Below are positions 63,082 to 64,000 of a stretch of 64,000 nucleotides of DNA, in pieces. This DNA is from Thermogemmatispora carboxidivorans. Its GTDB lineage: Bacteria > Chloroflexota > Ktedonobacteria > Ktedonobacterales > Ktedonobacteraceae. The notes under the pieces were generated by a model, which saw only the letters and a program-made list of their open reading frames with translations, was not told the DNA's origin and did not search any database. The stretch spans positions 1,860,001 through 1,924,000 of the forward strand of contig NZ_JNIM01000001.1 of assembly GCF_000702505.1 (NCBI RefSeq), given 5' to 3'. The position numbers and the translations under genes were made by a program. The first letter of the stretch is position 1. Each line of letters opens with the position of its first letter.

Positions 63082-64000
63082 TCCTCAACTTCCCCCTCTA
63101 GGCCGCTACGGGCCACCGATTCTGTAAGGAGCTGCTCCAATGCTGCCCAGCCAGAGGCCCGGAGCAGAGTCCTGCGGAAAGTCTCGGGACTATGCTGCGT
63201 GGCGATATAGGCTCTGGCTGCCCGACCCATCTGGCGGCAGAGGGCAGGATTGTCAAGCAGGCGCACGAGGGCATTCGCCGTCTCCTCGGTATCTGCCGGT
63301 CTCACTGCAATGCCGCGTCCCTCAGCGAGTAGCAAAGCATTTGAGGGGGGGCGGGTTGAAGCAATCACAGCGCAGCCGGCAGCCATTGCCTCCAGCACGG
63401 CCATTGAGAAGCAGGCTCCGCGGGTACTGGTGTAGAGAAAAATATCGCTGATCGACAGGAGACGAGCAATCTCTGGCGCAGCCAGCTCGCCCCAGAGAGC
63501 GCAATGGTCATGGAGCTGGAGCCGATCGATCGTTCGCTCTAGCTCCTGGCGCAGAGGCCCATCTCCGGCGATGATCAGGCGCACTCTGGCTCGAGCTGTA
63601 GGCTTTAACCGCTCCAGGGCGCGAGCCAGACTTGCCAGCGCAAGATCGAGGCCTTTCTCCGGGGTGAGGCGGCAGGCGACCGCTACCACCATATCGTCCT
63701 GTCTTAGCCCATATTCCTGGCGGCGGTCCACGCGCTCTTCCTCAGAGAGCATTGGGTAGCGCTCGATGTTGACCATGCTGGCGAAGCGTACCACGCGGCT
63801 GGCGGGGATGCCAAAGCGTGCGGCCATCGTCTCCACGCCGTCGCCTGGGACGCCTGGTACCAGGTACTGGTCAACGAACCGGGCTGCTAAGCGGAGCATC
63901 AGGCGATAGGAGGGCCAGTAGCACCACTCCTGCAAGCGTCCGATGAGGCGGCGCAGGCGGCTGCGGTGGGCGAGCAGGCGCCGACGCTCGGCCAGGTGCA
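63078..64000 (-). CDS. Glycosyltransferase family 4 (partial, cut by window edge)
   Basis: The reading frame stays open from 63078 to the right edge, so the N-terminal part lies outside the window; an internal TTG at 63935 is not a likely start. The visible part has the GT4 C-domain: VAVACRLTPEKGLDLALASL, RVRLIIAGDGPLRQELER, and the donor-site ACFSMAVLEAMAAGCAVIAS. It is the most upstream gene seen of the minus-strand polysaccharide operon. Confidence 0.88.
   Translation of the reverse strand, partial: HLAERRRLLAHRSRLRRLIGRLQEWCYWPSYRLMLRLAARFVDQYLVPGVPGDGVETMAARFGIPASRVVRFASMVNIERYPMLSEEERVDRRQEYGLRQDDMVVAVACRLTPEKGLDLALASLARALERLKPTARARVRLIIAGDGPLRQELERTIDRLQLHDHCALWGELAAPEIARLLSISDIFLYTSTRGACFSMAVLEAMAAGCAVIASTRPPSNALLLAEGRGIAVRPADTEETANALVRLLDNPALCRQMGRAARAYIATQHSPETFRRTLLRASGWAALEQLLTESVARSGLEGEVED

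Noticed and set aside
63078..63935. Complete 285-aa glycosyltransferase starting at 63935
   Set aside because: The first codon there is TTG and the frame continues to the window edge; GT4 enzymes need an N-terminal domain, so the gene is partial.

Overview
The window looks like part of a chromosome from a spore-forming, filamentous Chloroflexota of the class Ktedonobacteria, possibly Thermogemmatispora-like. This is inferred from moderately high GC, ECF sigma factors paired with WD40 proteins, an XRE/NB-ARC protein, many LuxR-type regulators, Tat-exported sugar-binding lipoproteins and a large NRPS. No rRNA, tRNA, CRISPR array, transposase or phage gene was recognised. Both window ends lie in ordinary sequence, and the last gene is cut by the right edge.

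Region 1 (1-14.9 kb) is sugar uptake and signalling. Two paralogous Tat-lipoprotein ABC solute-binding proteins flank an ECF sigma factor with a zinc-finger anti-sigma/seven-WD40 partner and an XRE/NB-ARC protein. The second binding protein is followed by two permeases. Facing it is a GntR regulator with murQ, a BadF-type amino-sugar kinase and nagZ, a pathway for MurNAc/GlcNAc from peptidoglycan. A GTCTAGAC-centred operator candidate lies upstream of the GntR gene.

Region 2 (14.9-41.3 kb) holds housekeeping and accessory genes. It starts with an acyl-CoA operon (thiolase-like protein, DUF35 protein, ADP-forming acyl-CoA synthetase, MaoC hydratase), a GH63-like glucosidase and a divergent two-component pair. 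Copper genes follow (CopC, a YtkA/FixH-like protein, and csoR-copZ behind an operator-bearing promoter). The remainder comprises an FMN-type oxidase family protein, a thioesterase, a C39-like protease, an L,D-transpeptidase, a divergent response regulator, a PIG-V-like mannosyltransferase, an XRE/GAF regulator, a rhomboid protease, an M20 peptidase, a subtilase and an ErpA-type iron-sulfur carrier.

Region 3 (42.1-56.5 kb, minus strand) is a compact non-ribosomal peptide operon: A-PCP, cytochrome P450, C-A-PCP, then C-A-PCP-C-A-PCP-TE. Colinear reading predicts a four-residue peptide. The first adenylation domain carries the known leucine code, and the other three carry a related code I cannot assign. 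The final thioesterase has Cys in place of the usual Ser nucleophile. The adenylation domains of modules 2 and 3 share a near-identical block of about 1.5 kb. Module 4 is a mosaic that matches them outside its pocket-forming core. The shared DNA has extreme purine/pyrimidine strand asymmetry.

Region 4 (56.8-64 kb, minus strand) is a surface-polysaccharide operon: a partial glycosyltransferase, a flippase, two GT4 glycosyltransferases, a polysaccharide-deacetylase-like protein and a membrane-anchored protein of unknown function. Several of its genes start with TTG and overlap the preceding stop codon.
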